DNA from: an uncultured Desulfobacter sp.
GTDB taxonomy: Bacteria; Desulfobacterota; Desulfobacteria; Desulfobacterales; Desulfobacteraceae
Length of the DNA stretch: 64,000 nucleotides
NCBI RefSeq assembly: GCF_963665355.1
Contig: NZ_OY762229.1
Location: 3,410,001 to 3,474,000, forward strand
Reading direction: 5' to 3'
A program made the translations under genes and the position numbers. Positions 24,850 to 39,289 of this stretch are shown here, in pieces. Every line of letters begins with the position of its first letter. Position 1 is the first letter of the stretch. A model generated the notes under the pieces. The model ran no database searches. It was not told the DNA's origin and saw only the letters and a list, made by a program, of their open reading frames with translations.

Positions 24850-24965
24850 CGGCAATTGTTTAGATAGTTCTAAACAGGCGTTTTCAGGAAAAACCTCACA
24901 GAATCAGCAGTGTATTCAATTAACGGGTACGAGGTCAAAGGCTTCTCCAACGAGTGTCCATCAGA

Positions 24966-25979
24966 TTACTTAAAAGGTGGGGAATACATCAGTCCACCAT
25001 CAAACCACAGGGCATTGAGTCCTCTTTCAATTCCCAGCGGGGTGTTCACACCGACATTTCTTTCAAAGACCTCTCCGTAATTACCCACTTTTTTGATAAT
25101 GTTGTATGCAAATTTTTCGTCCAGTCCCAGGGACTTGCCATTACCGGGGGTGACGCCAAGAAATCTCATGACTTTCGGGTTGTTGCTTGCAAGCATTTTG
25201 TCAACATTTTTAGAGGTGATGCCAAGTTCCTCTGCGTCGATGAGTGCCAGAATGGTATAGTTGACAATATCCTTCCATTGGTTGTCGCCGTGTCTCACCG
25301 CCGGCGCGAGGGGTTCTTTGGAGATGAGGGTGGGCAGGATCATATAATCGCCAGGGTTGGGTGCTACGGCTCTGTTGCCGGCCAGCTGGGAGGCATCTGA
25401 GGTCAGTACGTCACAACGTCCGGCAAAAAAAGCCTTGCTCAATTCCGCAGTGCTTTCAATGACGACCGGTTTCATGGTCATGCCGTTGGCGCGGAAATAG
25501 TCAGCCACGTTAAGTTCCGTGGTGGTGCCGGGAAGAACACAGACCGTGGCACCGTCCAGTTCTTTGGCATCTTTTACACCCAGATGTTTAGGGACCAGAA
25601 AACCCTGGCCGTCATAATAGTTGACCTGGGCGAAATCCAGGCCAAGGGCTGTATCACGGCTCAGTGTCTGGGTGCAATTTCTGAAAAGCACATCAATTTC
25701 GCCAGACTGCAGGGCGGTGAATCGCGTTTTCGCAGTCAGAGGGGTGAATTTCAGTCTGTCAGCTTCTCCAAATACGGCTGCAGAAAGGGCCCTTGCACAA
25801 TCAACATCAAGGCCTCTCCATACACCTTTTTCGTCGGGTTTGCCAAAACCGAACAGATCGCCGTTCACGCCGACCTGAATATAACCTTTAGCTTTGACGT
25901 CTTCCAGGGTGCCTGCAAAGGCAAATGAAGCCATTGCCAGGACAGTCATACATACTGCAAGCATTTTTACGATTTTCAT
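24966..25979 (-). CDS. aapJ: General L-amino-acid-binding periplasmic protein
   Basis: A 337-residue periplasmic solute-binding protein with a signal peptide (MKIVKMLAVCMTVLAMASFA, cut near AFA). The ATG at 25979 is preferred (GAGGAACGAG upstream) to one five codons earlier. The mature protein starts with GTLEDVKAKGYIQVGVNGD and has the AapJ-type segments VWRGLDVDCARALSAAVFG and FRNCTQTLSRDTALGLDFA. It should deliver various L-amino acids to AapQM. The convergent placement against the dehydrogenase operon suggests a common nutritional purpose. Confidence 0.9.
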   Translation of the reverse strand: MKIVKMLAVCMTVLAMASFAFAGTLEDVKAKGYIQVGVNGDLFGFGKPDEKGVWRGLDVDCARALSAAVFGEADRLKFTPLTAKTRFTALQSGEIDVLFRNCTQTLSRDTALGLDFAQVNYYDGQGFLVPKHLGVKDAKELDGATVCVLPGTTTELNVADYFRANGMTMKPVVIESTAELSKAFFAGRCDVLTSDASQLAGNRAVAPNPGDYMILPTLISKEPLAPAVRHGDNQWKDIVNYTILALIDAEELGITSKNVDKMLASNNPKVMRFLGVTPGNGKSLGLDEKFAYNIIKKVGNYGEVFERNVGVNTPLGIERGLNALWFDGGLMYSPPFK

Positions 25980-26212
25980 AGGCTCGTTCCTCATTAGAAT
26001 TGATTAATGATAACACGCTAATTAAATAAGAACTTGGTTTAGACTAACATAATGCCATAAATTTCCAAGAATTTTTCTGAATATTTCGCTTGATCAAAAT
26101 TCAATACGATAGTAGGGTTTCTGGAATTGCAGCCATATCATCGGTTCCGAATTAATCAGCGGTCTGTCGCCAGCGGTATATGGGACCGTGAAATCTATGG
26201 AAGGTGGGTACA

Positions 26213-27508
26213 GTGATCCGTTTAATCGTTCTTATTTCATTCTGTTTGACCTTTGCCGCTTTTTTTCCTGTTTTTTCCCTTGCGGCCGGCGGGGAACCGT
26301 ATGGAATCTCCCTGTTTGCGGCCATGCAATACACCCTGGAAAAAAATCCACAGATCCTGGCGGCAAAGGAAAGTGTCCGTGCGTATGACGCAGGGCTCAG
26401 GTCAGAAAAAAAACAGTGGCTGCCCGGCGTTTCCCTTGCGGCGATCGGCGAGGAGGCAGATGATTCCTATGCTTATGTGCGGGTGCAGCAGCCCCTGTGG
26501 CTGGGAGGCCGAATTAAAAATGCCGTTGAAAAAGCAAAACGCCAGCTGGACTTGTCTGAAATACAATTGCTCAAGGTCCGGCGGGAGTTGATGGAACAAA
26601 CCGTTATCGCTTACACCACCGTGACCGGTTTGATAGAACAGCTTAAGGCGGCCCGGTTGAACATTGACGAACATGAGCGGTTCCTGGATTTGATTTCCCG
26701 CCGCACAAAAGGGAAAATTGCCGCTGAGGCCGATGTACAGCTTGCCCGGTCCCGGTATTCCCAGTCCATGCTGACCCAGGAAGACCTGAAGGGTCAGTAC
26801 CAGACGGCCCTCAATGACCTGTATGCATTGACCCGTACCCCCATGAATCAGTTTGAATCGGGTCAGTCTGAACAGGGTCTTTTTGAACCGGTGCCCCGGG
26901 AATTGCTGGACCTGCCCGGCCATGCCCGGGTGGAGGCTGAGGTGAGCGATGGGTCTCCCCGGATCAGGATGGCGATCCTGGAGATCGACATCGCCCGGAT
27001 TAACCGCCACATCAGCCGGGCTGAATGGTACCCCCAGGTTTACGGCCGCCTGGATCAGGAGCTTTACGACAAGGAGGGTACCACCAGCCAGCAGCGGGAC
27101 ACCACCCTTGCCCTGGTGGTGCAAAGCGCACTGGACGGGGGCGGATTCCGCACCCTGGAACAGGTGAGGGCTGCCGAGGCCCGGGTCCGGGTCGCGCAAA
27201 TGCAGTCTGATGCGGAAAAAAACGACGTCAGCCGTACCACCCGGTCCCTGCTCACGGACCGGGACATGGTCCGGAAACTGACCCGATTATACGATTCCCT
27301 GGTCCAATCCACGGGCCAGACCCTGGGCTCCTATACCCGGCAGTACGAGGCGGGCCGCAAAAGCTGGCTGGACCTGCTCAATGTCCAGCGGGAGTACGCC
27401 AATGCCCGGCAGTCCCTGGCCCAGGTCAATGCCCGGTATGAGCAGACCTGCCTGAGACTGGCCGTTCAAATGGGGCGCCTGGACAGCCAGAGCGGCCTTG
27501 CCCAATGA
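26213..27508 (+). CDS. TolC-family outer-membrane efflux protein of a type I secretion system
   Basis: About 431 residues with a signal peptide (MIRLIVLISFCLTFAAFFPV, cut near SLAAG). I chose GTG 26213, 7 nt after GGAAGGTGG; GTG 26204 is also open. The mature protein starts ISLFAAMQYTLEKNPQILAA, the usual TolC opening, and the two long helical repeats follow, ending in SWLDLLNVQREYANARQSLA. It forms the outer-membrane tunnel for the exporter encoded next to it; its stop overlaps the ABC gene start (ATGA). Confidence 0.9.
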   Translation: MIRLIVLISFCLTFAAFFPVFSLAAGGEPYGISLFAAMQYTLEKNPQILAAKESVRAYDAGLRSEKKQWLPGVSLAAIGEEADDSYAYVRVQQPLWLGGRIKNAVEKAKRQLDLSEIQLLKVRRELMEQTVIAYTTVTGLIEQLKAARLNIDEHERFLDLISRRTKGKIAAEADVQLARSRYSQSMLTQEDLKGQYQTALNDLYALTRTPMNQFESGQSEQGLFEPVPRELLDLPGHARVEAEVSDGSPRIRMAILEIDIARINRHISRAEWYPQVYGRLDQELYDKEGTTSQQRDTTLALVVQSALDGGGFRTLEQVRAAEARVRVAQMQSDAEKNDVSRTTRSLLTDRDMVRKLTRLYDSLVQSTGQTLGSYTRQYEAGRKSWLDLLNVQREYANARQSLAQVNARYEQTCLRLAVQMGRLDSQSGLAQ

Positions 27509-29676
27509 CTGAGCAACCCGGCGTAGTTTCCGCGGAACAGGAACAGGTCCCTTTGGTCCTGACTGTGCCCATTTCCCCCCTGGTCCTGGGACGGCTCATG
27601 AGAAAAAACGGGATATCTGTTTCCCCTAGGACCCTGGCAAAAGCCTGCGGCGCCTTCCAGCCCAAGGGGGCCAGTATACGGCCGGTGGAGCGCCTCACCG
27701 GGATTTTAAACGGCCTGGAACACCGGCAATTGCGGGCCTGCCAGCTCCGGTGGGACCGGATGGACCGCCGCCAGCTCCCGGCCCTGGTTTTCCACAACGG
27801 GCAATGGGCCTATGTGGAACCTGCCACGGAAGACAAGGTCTCACTCACCCCGCCTGGGGGGCCGGATTACCACCTGGACCCGGATGCCCTGGCCCAGTCC
27901 CCGGTGCTCTGGTTTCGCGGCCCCGGGAAAACCGCCGGGACCGGCAGCGGGGAAAAGGGCCGGGCCACAAGCCTTGTGATGCAGGAACTCTGGAAAGACA
28001 AACACTGGTTCTTCGAAATGGCTGCAGCCACTGTTGTCATCAATATCCTGGCCGTGACCTCTTCCCTGTTTGCCATGCAGGTCTATGACCGGGTGGTGCC
28101 CACCTTTGCCTATTCCACCCTTACGGCCCTGGTCACGGGCATGGCCATCATTGTCTGCCTGGACTGGGCCCTGAAATTTATCCGGGCCAGGATCACCGAC
28201 TCCCTGGCCCACCAGGCCGACATCTCCATATCCCGGCAATTGTTCGACCATATCATGAACCTGCGCCTGGATACCCGGCCCAACAGCCTGGGGGCCCTGG
28301 CCGCCCATATGAAGGGGCTGGAGCAGGCCAGGAATTTTTTTTCCTCGTCCATTATTTTTTTCATGACAGACCTGCCCTTTTGTTTTTTCTTTTTGGGGGT
28401 GATTTACATCATCGGCGGCAGGGTTGCCTTTGTCTATGCTTTTCTGCTGCCCATCGCCCTTGCCCTGGGGTGGCTGGCCCAGTGGCGGCTGCGGCGGCTG
28501 GCCCGCAGGGAGGTGCAAAAAGGCCAGGAGCGGCAGGGGCTTTTGCTGGAAAGCATCCAGGGGGCCGAGACCATCAAGGCCACGGGCAGCACCTGGAAAT
28601 TTTCCGACCATTGGCAGCAGCTCACCCATACCATGGCCGGTTATGGGTTCAAAAGCAAAAGCATCACCACCACAACTATGGTCAGCACCGGCAGCCTGGG
28701 CACCATCGGATATGTGGGGGCCATGGTGGTGGGGGTTACCCAGATGGAGCTGGGGGAACTCACCACCGGCGGCATGATCGCCTGCGCCATCCTCGGGGGG
28801 CGGATCATCGCACCCGTAGCCCAGAGCGTCCGGTTCATGGTGCAGTGGGAGCATGTGCGGGAGGGGCTTGAAATGGTGAACCGGCTCCTGGCCATGGAAC
28901 CGGACCGCCGCCAGGACCAGGAAACCCTGTTCCCGGACTATCTACCGGACCTGGTGGATCTGGAAGAGGTACGGTTTTCCTATCCCAACTCCCCCATTGT
29001 CAGCATTGATATTCCCACTCTGTCTTTCAAGGCCGGCGACAGGGCCCTGATCCTGGGGCCCAACGGCTGCGGCAAATCCACTTTCCTGAAAATCCTGGCC
29101 GGGCTTTTCAAGCCTTCCGAGGGCCAGGTCCGGCTCGGCCGCACCGACATCAGTGAGCTGGACATTCAGGTGATCAACCATCGGGTGGGGTACCTGCCCC
29201 AGGATGTCCACCTGTTCAAGGGCACCCTGAAAACCAACATGGCTTTAAGCGGCGGGGTGCCGGACGCCCTGGTCGTGGAGGTGGCGCAACTGCTGGGCAT
29301 CGACCGGGTGGCGGCTGAAAACCCCAGGAGCATGGATCTGGAAATTTTTGAAGGGGGCAGCGGACTTTCCGGGGGCCAGAAACAGCTTGTGGCCCTGTCC
29401 CGGATTTTCATGGCCCGGCCCCGGGTGTGGCTTCTGGACGAACCTAGTGCGTTTCTGGACCTGGAATCGGAAAATCAGGTGATGAATGCCCTGAAACAAT
29501 GGGTCCGGCCCACGGATATCGTCATTATCGCCACCCACAGGCCCCGGCTCTCCAACATGGCCAACCGGGTCCTGGTCATGCGGCGGGGGCGCATCGTGGC
29601 GGACGGGAAGCCGGATGAGGTCATTCGTATCCCCGGGTTCCGGCAGCAGGCAACCCTTCCCGTGGACAGGAGCTAA
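27505..29676 (+). CDS. Type I secretion ABC exporter (LssB/HlyB family)
   Basis: A 723-residue fused membrane/ATPase exporter. The N-terminal 130 residues resemble a degenerate C39-like domain (VPISPLVLGRLMRKNG, LPALVFHNGQWAYVEP) without a catalytic Cys, as in RTX exporters that bind rather than cleave cargo. Six membrane segments follow (from FEMAAATVVINILAVTSSLF). The ATPase has Walker A LGPNGCGKST near residue 518, GLSGGQKQL and VWLLDEPSAFLD. GC-rich gene. It should drive secretion of the Ig-like adhesin encoded two genes downstream. Confidence 0.92.
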   Translation: MTEQPGVVSAEQEQVPLVLTVPISPLVLGRLMRKNGISVSPRTLAKACGAFQPKGASIRPVERLTGILNGLEHRQLRACQLRWDRMDRRQLPALVFHNGQWAYVEPATEDKVSLTPPGGPDYHLDPDALAQSPVLWFRGPGKTAGTGSGEKGRATSLVMQELWKDKHWFFEMAAATVVINILAVTSSLFAMQVYDRVVPTFAYSTLTALVTGMAIIVCLDWALKFIRARITDSLAHQADISISRQLFDHIMNLRLDTRPNSLGALAAHMKGLEQARNFFSSSIIFFMTDLPFCFFFLGVIYIIGGRVAFVYAFLLPIALALGWLAQWRLRRLARREVQKGQERQGLLLESIQGAETIKATGSTWKFSDHWQQLTHTMAGYGFKSKSITTTTMVSTGSLGTIGYVGAMVVGVTQMELGELTTGGMIACAILGGRIIAPVAQSVRFMVQWEHVREGLEMVNRLLAMEPDRRQDQETLFPDYLPDLVDLEEVRFSYPNSPIVSIDIPTLSFKAGDRALILGPNGCGKSTFLKILAGLFKPSEGQVRLGRTDISELDIQVINHRVGYLPQDVHLFKGTLKTNMALSGGVPDALVVEVAQLLGIDRVAAENPRSMDLEIFEGGSGLSGGQKQLVALSRIFMARPRVWLLDEPSAFLDLESENQVMNALKQWVRPTDIVIIATHRPRLSNMANRVLVMRRGRIVADGKPDEVIRIPGFRQQATLPVDRS

Positions 29677-29686
29677 AGTTTACACC

Positions 29687-30871
29687 ATGAACGGACAATC
29701 CATTTCCGCACCTCCCATTTCCATGATCCGCCGGACCCGCTATTCCATGGTCCTGTGGGTGCTGATCCTCGGATTTACCGCAGCGGTTGCCTGGGCCTGT
29801 TATTTCCAGGTGGACCAGACCATCCGGGGCATGGGAACGGTCATTGCCAGCAGCCGGGTCCAGGTGATCCAGGCCGTGGACGGCGGTGTACTCAAGGACC
29901 TGAACGTCAAGGAGGGAGACCGGGTGGCCAGGGGCGAAATCCTGGCCCTGTTTGACCAGACCCGGTTCGCCGCCAGCGTAGAAGAGCTGGACGCCCGACT
30001 GGCGGCCCTGTATGCCCAGGCATCCCGTCTCCGGGCGGAAATCACCGGGGCCGGAACCATTCAATTCCCAAAACATGTGGCCAGGTTCCCGGAACTGATT
30101 TCCGTACAAAAAGCCCTGTTCAAACAGCGTTGCCAGGGGTTTCGTGCGGACATGGAAAACCTGGAAACCACGGTTCGCCTGGCCCGCGAGGAAAGTAAAC
30201 TGGTCAACGACCTGGCCCTCACCGGGGATGCCAGCCGTTCGGAAGTCATCCGGGCCGAACAGCAGCTCAACAATGCCCAGGGAGACCTGATCAACCGGAA
30301 AAACAAATATTACCAGGACATTCAACTGGAATTGTCCCAAGTGGAAGACCACATCGGCCAGGATGAGCAGATCCGGACCCAGCGGGCCCAGCAGTTGCGG
30401 GACAGCATCATACGGGCCCCGGTCCCCGGCATTGTCAAGAATGTCCGCATTACTACCCTGGGCGGGGTTCTGCGGCCCGGCGAAGAATTGATGCAGATCG
30501 TGCCCGTGGATGACCAGTTGATCGTGGAGGCCAAAATCCGGCCGGCAGATATCGCGGATATCTGCCCCGGCCTGTCTGCCAGCCTCCGGTTTGACGCGTT
30601 TGATTCCACCATTTTCGGTTCAGTAGAAGGCACTGTGAAATACGTGAGCGCCGATACCCTGAAGGAAGTATCCGCTTATGGCGAACAGACCTACTACCGG
30701 GTCCACCTGGCAACGCAGGAAAATCCGGTTCCCACCCGGACCGGCAAGACCATTGACATTTTGCAGGGCATGACAGCCCAGGTGGATATTCGTACAGGAA
30801 GACGAACCGTTTTGGATATCCTGCTGAAACCGCTGCGCAAAACCCTTGCGGAATCTTTCCGGGAAAAATAG
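29687..30871 (+). CDS. HlyD-family membrane-fusion protein
   Basis: A 394-residue periplasmic adaptor. The frame is open for 24 more codons upstream inside the ABC gene; ATG 29687 (MNGQSISAPPIS) avoids that overlap and has AGGAG upstream at moderate distance. A single N-terminal membrane helix (VLWVLILGFTAAVAWACYF) is followed by a lipoyl/biotinyl-type hairpin (VQVIQAVDGGVLKDLNVKEG), a coiled coil (about residues 100-240) and the HlyD signature region near IVKNVRITTLGGVLRPGEEL. It links the ABC exporter to TolC. No terminator is evident before the adhesin gene. Confidence 0.92.
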   Translation: MNGQSISAPPISMIRRTRYSMVLWVLILGFTAAVAWACYFQVDQTIRGMGTVIASSRVQVIQAVDGGVLKDLNVKEGDRVARGEILALFDQTRFAASVEELDARLAALYAQASRLRAEITGAGTIQFPKHVARFPELISVQKALFKQRCQGFRADMENLETTVRLAREESKLVNDLALTGDASRSEVIRAEQQLNNAQGDLINRKNKYYQDIQLELSQVEDHIGQDEQIRTQRAQQLRDSIIRAPVPGIVKNVRITTLGGVLRPGEELMQIVPVDDQLIVEAKIRPADIADICPGLSASLRFDAFDSTIFGSVEGTVKYVSADTLKEVSAYGEQTYYRVHLATQENPVPTRTGKTIDILQGMTAQVDIRTGRRTVLDILLKPLRKTLAESFREK

Positions 30872-31037
30872 CCTGTCGTGCTCAGGAAAAACGAACAAAC
30901 ACGAAATGTTAATCAATTTTTTCAACAAATTGATCGTTGTGGTTGCTAATGCAAATACGCTTCTGTAAAATATTCCAAAATCAAAAAATCAGAATTACCA
31001 TTCATTTTTCTTGTATCATATTTTCGGGGGGTAACAG

Positions 31038-36788
<5,751 letters not shown>

Positions 36789-36816
36789 ACCCTTAAAGAA
36801 TTTAAGGTATCTCAAT

Positions 36817-37326
36817 ATGAACCAAATCAATTTTTCCAGCAGCAACATCTCCATGAGGCCGGCAAATCCGAATGACAGCATATTTATTGAAGAACTGTTC
36901 CGTTCCACCCGCAATGCACTGCGCCTGGGCGACAATGATCCCGAATATGTGGAAGAGATCATTGGCCACCAATTTAACTACCAGACCCTGGGGTACGGTG
37001 CCAAGTATCCCAACGCCCTTACCTTTATCATCGAGCATCACCGGGAGAGAATCGGCCGGACGGTCGTGGATTTCGGCCATAACAGTGTGCATCTGCTGGA
37101 TATTGCATTTATTCCCATTGCCAGGGGAAAAGGATTCGGCAAAACCGTTTTGCAGTCTCTGCAGGAGGCGGCCAAAAAAATATGCGTTCCCATGACCCTT
37201 GTGGTTGACCAGTCCAACGCCACAGCCAGACACCTTTATCTGGGCCTGGGCTTTGTGGTGGAGTCGGTACAGCCGCCCTCCGAATTGATGATCTGGTATC
37301 CGCCTGCGAATACAGTCATCATTTAA
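36817..37326 (+). CDS. GNAT-family N-acetyltransferase
   Basis: A 169-residue acetyltransferase. A longer frame would overlap the adhesin gene; ATG 36817 (MNQINFSSSNISMRPANPND) is 28 bp after the adhesin stop and fits the domain start. The acetyl-CoA loop is IPIARGKGFGKTVLQSLQEA, followed by the LYLGLGFVVESV motif typical of the fold's end. It belongs by position to the adhesin/tail-collar gene set. Whether it acetylates a secreted protein or is unrelated is unknown. Confidence 0.85.
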   Translation: MNQINFSSSNISMRPANPNDSIFIEELFRSTRNALRLGDNDPEYVEEIIGHQFNYQTLGYGAKYPNALTFIIEHHRERIGRTVVDFGHNSVHLLDIAFIPIARGKGFGKTVLQSLQEAAKKICVPMTLVVDQSNATARHLYLGLGFVVESVQPPSELMIWYPPANTVII

Positions 37327-37471
37327 GATGAGGCAGGCCGGCTGCCGCGTAAAACGGAGTTTTGTCTCCGGGCTTTATCCGGGGATTGCCTGAAAAAGCG
37401 GTAAGTTGTTATCCCTCAACTCAACCGGGATGCGATAATACTTAATAACAGTTAAAAAAAGGAGAGGAATC

Positions 37472-38113
37472 GTGTCAGAGCCATTTATCGGAGAAATTAA
37501 GCTGGTAGGGTTTAGCTATGCGCCGCATGGATGGGCGGTGTGCAATGGCGATATGTACACGCCCCAAGATCAAGGTGCCCTGTTTTCATTGCTGGGCTGC
37601 ACCTACGGGGGGGACTGCAGAACTTCGTTCGCCCTGCCGGATTTGCGGGGACGGAGCCCGATTGGTTACGGCACTGGTCCTGGGCTGTATGGTAAAGCAT
37701 GGGGGCAGAAAGGGGGGAATCAGACACACACCTTGAAAGTACAAGAGCTCCCTTCCCATACCCATTCACAGATAGTCTCTTCTGCACCAGGGACTCTCAC
37801 CAATCCGCACAATGCATTTTTGGCTGCTGCGGGTGATGCCGCGTTTACAGGTACGGTGCCAGGGGGAATTCCGGTGACGGGTAGCACGACGATTAAAGGC
37901 CAAACCGGTGCGCTCCAGGACGGCAAAACATCCGAAAGCCGGGACATCAGCGGATCTGTATCCTCTAAACTGTATTCCACCACTGTGGACACGCAAATGA
38001 ATGACTCATCTATCGGTAATACCGGAGGAGGGATAGGCTTTGGGATTGAGTCCCCGTATCTGGCAATGCTGTATGTAATCGCCCTGAGCGGTATGTACCC
38101 TCCACGCAATTAG
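37472..38113 (+). CDS. Phage tail-collar (MdpB-type) protein 1
   Basis: A 213-residue protein starting MSEPFIGEIKLVGFSYAPHG, with WAVCNGDMYTPQDQGALFSL and FALPDLRGRSPIGYGTGPGL, the signature of the tail-collar domain found in phage short-tail fibres and in microcystin-dependent protein MdpB. A GGAGAGG site precedes the start. No phage structural gene is nearby, so this is a bacterial family member, probably exported or surface-displayed. A second paralogue lies 1 kb downstream. Confidence 0.88.
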   Translation: MSEPFIGEIKLVGFSYAPHGWAVCNGDMYTPQDQGALFSLLGCTYGGDCRTSFALPDLRGRSPIGYGTGPGLYGKAWGQKGGNQTHTLKVQELPSHTHSQIVSSAPGTLTNPHNAFLAAAGDAAFTGTVPGGIPVTGSTTIKGQTGALQDGKTSESRDISGSVSSKLYSTTVDTQMNDSSIGNTGGGIGFGIESPYLAMLYVIALSGMYPPRN

Positions 38114-38177
38114 ACAGAACCGTGGTCCGGGCCTAAGAAATGGTATTGTCCGGAGAAAATAGAAGGAGTAAGATTTA

Positions 38178-38501
38178 ATGGAAAATCCCAATGAAAAATT
38201 TAACGCGGAAAATTTAAAACCTTTGCTGGGGGATATGTTCAAAATATCAGATGCGTCCGGGAACAGCGGGGAGATAAAATTGTCCAAACTGAATGAAGGT
38301 GTTGTTAAAGGGATTGAATGTGACTCTTTTGCAGCCCTGTTCACCGGGCCCGAAAACCAGATCTGCGAGCAGGGGATATACAGGGTGGCCCATGACGCGA
38401 TCGGGTCCTTTGACCTGATGGTGTCTCCCAAAAGCCCAAAGGAATGTGAAATCATTATTTCTCGTCTTACAGGGGATGCGGTAAAACTAATTGAGAAATA
38501 A
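38178..38501 (+). CDS. DUF6916-like small protein
   Basis: A 107-residue soluble protein. LKPLLGDMFKISDASG, CDSFAALFTGPENQICEQGI and YRVAHDAIGSFDLMVSPKSP match the DUF6916 family, which is regularly found beside tail-collar/MdpB proteins; the function is unknown. It sits between the two tail-collar genes (65 bp and 15 bp gaps), so a partner or chaperone role for them is a reasonable inference. Confidence 0.7.
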   Translation: MENPNEKFNAENLKPLLGDMFKISDASGNSGEIKLSKLNEGVVKGIECDSFAALFTGPENQICEQGIYRVAHDAIGSFDLMVSPKSPKECEIIISRLTGDAVKLIEK

Positions 38502-38516
38502 ACAGGAGGAAAAATT

Positions 38517-39164
38517 ATGTCCGAACCATTTATCGGAGAAATTAAGCTGGTTGCGTTCAGTTATGCACCCAGGGGGTATGCGCAGTGCACTGGCACTACC
38601 GTGCCTCTTAATGACAATCAGGCCCTGTTTGCATTGATTGGTACCACATATGGGGGAAACGGCAGCACTACAGTCGGCCTGCCGGATTTGCGGGGGCGAA
38701 GCCCGATTCAATACGGTACTGGCCCCGGGTTGGACACGTGGAACTGGGGAGAGAAAGGGGGGAGTCCAACAGTGCAGTTGGCCCTTGGGAATATACCTGC
38801 CCACAGCCATGGACTGTATGCATCTAATACACAAGGCAATGCTTCCAGTCCCTCTGGTGGTCTGCTGGCGGCCCCAGGCCCGGCCCTGTTTACGGGAGAG
38901 GTTCCCTCAGGAATACCAGTGACCGGGACCACGACCATCAAAGGCCAGACCGGTACGCTCCAGGACGGCAAAACATCCGAGAGCCGGGAGATTTCAGGTG
39001 GTGTGGCTACCCAACCCTATGTTTCGGGCCTAACTCCGAATGTGGAAATGAGTACGTCTTCCATCGGGATGTCCGGGGAAAGTCAGCCGTTCTCTGTTCA
39101 GTCCCCTTGCCTGGCAATGACATATGTTATTGCCTTAGTGGGTTTGTTCCCTTCGCGCAATTAG
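38517..39164 (+). CDS. Phage tail-collar (MdpB-type) protein 2
   Basis: A 215-residue paralogue of the gene at 37472. The first 12 residues after Met are almost identical (EPFIGEIKLVAFSYAP), with GLPDLRGRSPIQYGTGPGLD and the shared stretch GTTTIKGQTGTLQDGKTSES. The central part diverges, as expected for variable tip regions. AGGAGG precedes the start. A strong terminator follows the gene, closing this transcription unit. Confidence 0.88.
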   Translation: MSEPFIGEIKLVAFSYAPRGYAQCTGTTVPLNDNQALFALIGTTYGGNGSTTVGLPDLRGRSPIQYGTGPGLDTWNWGEKGGSPTVQLALGNIPAHSHGLYASNTQGNASSPSGGLLAAPGPALFTGEVPSGIPVTGTTTIKGQTGTLQDGKTSESREISGGVATQPYVSGLTPNVEMSTSSIGMSGESQPFSVQSPCLAMTYVIALVGLFPSRN

Positions 39165-39189
39165 ATACGCATTTTCCTGTTCAGACGAC

Positions 39190-39231
39190 ATCCATCCATA
39201 AAGAGAATAATGCTTTATGGATGGATTTTTA
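39190..39231 (+). terminator. Rho-independent terminator after tail-collar gene 2
   Basis: Perfect 14-bp arms ATCCATCCATAAAG / CTTTATGGATGGAT with a 9-nt loop, followed at once by TTTTT, 25 bp after the stop codon. Confidence 0.88.
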
Positions 39232-39289
39232 AATTATCTTTGTGTGCTTTTACAGAAAGCTATGGGAAAAACCCAAGGAATCATTGTGA

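Noticed and set aside
27841-28854. Long minus-strand frames opposite the ABC exporter, and similar long frames opposite gabT, aguA and patA
   Set aside because: Shadow frames in GC-rich genes; composition and motifs fit only the plus- or minus-strand genes annotated.
30901-30937. AT-rich hairpin before the adhesin gene (ATCAATTT/AAATTGAT)
   Set aside because: Only eight AT pairs, no T tract in the right place; too weak to call a terminator.
37472-39164. Tail-collar genes as part of a prophage
   Set aside because: No capsid, terminase, portal, integrase or other tail genes nearby; both belong to the bacterial MdpB-type group next to a secretion system.
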